Below are positions 22,415 to 23,583 of a stretch of DNA of 23,583 bases, one piece after another. The notes under the pieces were generated by a model, which ran no database searches, was not told the origin of the DNA, and saw nothing but the letters and a program-made list of their open reading frames with translations. Both the position numbers and the translations under genes were made by a program. How positions within the stretch are numbered: position 1 is the first letter of the stretch; the number at the start of each line of letters is the position of its first letter. The DNA lies in assembly GCA_050261495.1 (NCBI GenBank), contig JBLNDI010000151.1:1-23583 (forward strand), read 5' to 3'. The stretch comes from JBMNKL01 sp050261495. Its GTDB lineage: Bacteria > Bacillota > Clostridia > Acetivibrionales > DTU013.

Positions 22415-23521
22415 TTGCTGGAGTTTGATATCGATATGGAACAATTTGCCCAGATAAAGGTAATAGGCGTCGGTGGTGGAGGCAATAACGCCGTGAACAG
22501 GATGATATCCGCAGGTCTTCGCGGTGTTGAGTTCATAGCTATAAATACGGATAAGCAGGCCCTGTTTCTTTCCAAAGCAAATATGAAAATTCAAATAGGG
22601 GAGAAACTGACAAAAGGACTTGGCGCGGGAGCGAACCCTGAAATTGGTGAAAAGGCGGCAACTGAGAGCAAAGATGAAATCGCTCAGGCTGTCAGGGGCG
22701 CAGACATGGTATTTGTCACCGCCGGGATGGGAGGAGGCACAGGTACCGGCGCAACGCCCATTATTGCGCAGATAGCGAGGGAAATGGGCATCCTTACGGT
22801 CGGCGTGGTTACCAAGCCGTTCATGTTTGAGGGACGAAAGAGGATGCAATATGCCGAGCAAGGGATTGAGAACCTTAAAGGCGTCGTCGACACGCTGGTA
22901 ACGATACCAAACGACAGGCTGCTGCAGGTGGCTGAAAAGAAAACTTCCATTATAGATGCTTTCAGAATGGCGGACGATGTGCTTCGCCAGGGAGTACAGG
23001 GCATATCCGACCTGATTGCCGTACCCGGGTTGATAAACCTTGACTTTGCCGATGTGAAAACAATCATGCTCAATACCGGTATCGCACACATGGGTATCGG
23101 CAGGGCTTCGGGCGACGGCAGGGCTGAAGAGGCGGCCAAGCAAGCTATCCATTCCCCCCTTCTTGAAACATCAATCGACGGCGCCAGGGGCGTGCTTCTC
23201 AATATTACGGGTGGCGCAGACCTGGGCCTTTTTGAAGTCAATACGGCTGCCGAGCTTATTCAAAAGTCGGCTGATCCTGATGCCAACATAATTGTGGGCG
23301 CCGTCATTGACGAAAATCTGAAGGATGAAATTTTAATCACGGTGATAGCTACCGGTTTTGAAAAATCTCCTATCCTCAAGAAGATAGATAAAATTGATAA
23401 AATCGTGGAAAAATCGCAGCTTAAGGCAGAACCGCCCGCAGCAAGGCGGCATGTAAGCGGCGAGGTATCTGAGGACGAACTTGAGATACCCACGTTTTTA
23501 AGGAAAAACAGGTTTAAATAA
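22415..23521 (+). CDS. ftsZ: Cell division GTPase FtsZ
   Basis: A 368-residue tubulin-like GTPase that forms the division ring. The GTP-binding signature GGGTGTGA lies at 106-113 and the N-terminal GVGGGGNNAVNRM loop at 18-30. The T7 loop GVLLNITGGADLGLFEV and the C-terminal conserved peptide DELEIPTFLRKN, which binds FtsA, are also present. The linker before that peptide is short (about 30 residues). The TTG start has GAAGGGGG about seven bases upstream. A strong terminator closes the gene, so the sporulation sigma operon that often follows it in clostridia is not co-transcribed here. Confidence 0.98.
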   Translation: MLEFDIDMEQFAQIKVIGVGGGGNNAVNRMISAGLRGVEFIAINTDKQALFLSKANMKIQIGEKLTKGLGAGANPEIGEKAATESKDEIAQAVRGADMVFVTAGMGGGTGTGATPIIAQIAREMGILTVGVVTKPFMFEGRKRMQYAEQGIENLKGVVDTLVTIPNDRLLQVAEKKTSIIDAFRMADDVLRQGVQGISDLIAVPGLINLDFADVKTIMLNTGIAHMGIGRASGDGRAEEAAKQAIHSPLLETSIDGARGVLLNITGGADLGLFEVNTAAELIQKSADPDANIIVGAVIDENLKDEILITVIATGFEKSPILKKIDKIDKIVEKSQLKAEPPAARRHVSGEVSEDELEIPTFLRKNRFK

Positions 23522-23546
23522 ACGCATGAATGTTGTATAAATGATT

Positions 23547-23579
23547 AAAACCCGGCGCATAAAGGCGCCGGGTTTTTTT
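23547..23579 (+). terminator. Intrinsic terminator after ftsZ
   Basis: AAACCCGGCGC pairs with GCGCCGGGTTT (11 bp, loop ATAAAG), followed by a run of Ts at the window end. Confidence 0.93.
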
Positions 23580-23583
23580 GTCG

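Overview
The window reads as chromosome of a low-to-mid GC Clostridia-type Firmicute, perhaps near the cellulolytic Ruminiclostridium/Acetivibrio group. Supporting signs are AGGAGG-type ribosome sites, GTG and TTG starts, strong TTGACA/TATAAT promoters, a T-box leader, a DegS/DegU pair, an Agr-type quorum system, a Gram-positive Tad pilus locus and a division cluster with the Firmicute small basic protein. The genus is an inference.

Layout. 1-1335: the 3' part of a PiT phosphate transporter and its DUF47 partner. 1410-2477: a MurG paralogue of the stand-alone type. 2488-2724 (-): a small unrecognised helical protein. 2986-3722 (+): agrB and agrD, overlapping by ATGA, followed by a hairpin where they meet the convergent agrC and agrA (3732-5739, -). 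6050-6262 (-): an FmdB-type zinc ribbon. 6413-6488 (-): tRNA-Lys(CTT). 6594-8249 (-): leuA under a T-box leader (about 8349-8706) with an apparently duplicated terminator module. 8742-9024: a GC-rich, palindrome-bearing stretch I cannot identify. 9103-10933: degS-degU. 11180-17360: Flp pilin, TadE, CpaB, CpaE, CpaF, TadB and TadC. 17545-18852: a homocysteine S-methyltransferase whose second domain stops midway. 18890-19831: a murA fragment lacking about 107 N-terminal codons. 19853-23521: ftsQ/divIB, sbp, ftsA and ftsZ, closed by a strong terminator.

How the parts work together. AgrB and AgrD should make a cyclic thiolactone peptide; AgrC and AgrA should sense it. A pair of 21-bp-spaced repeats upstream of agrB is a candidate AgrA target. 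DegS-DegU lies directly upstream of the Tad locus and may control it, although a terminator separates them. The Tad set has pilin, one pseudopilin, the ATPase, two platform proteins, CpaB and CpaE, but no prepilin peptidase in view. Downstream, the division cluster appears to have been broken at murA: truncated metH and truncated murA lie only about 37 bp apart, so this is either a real rearrangement scar or an assembly join. No CRISPR array, insertion sequence or prophage was found.
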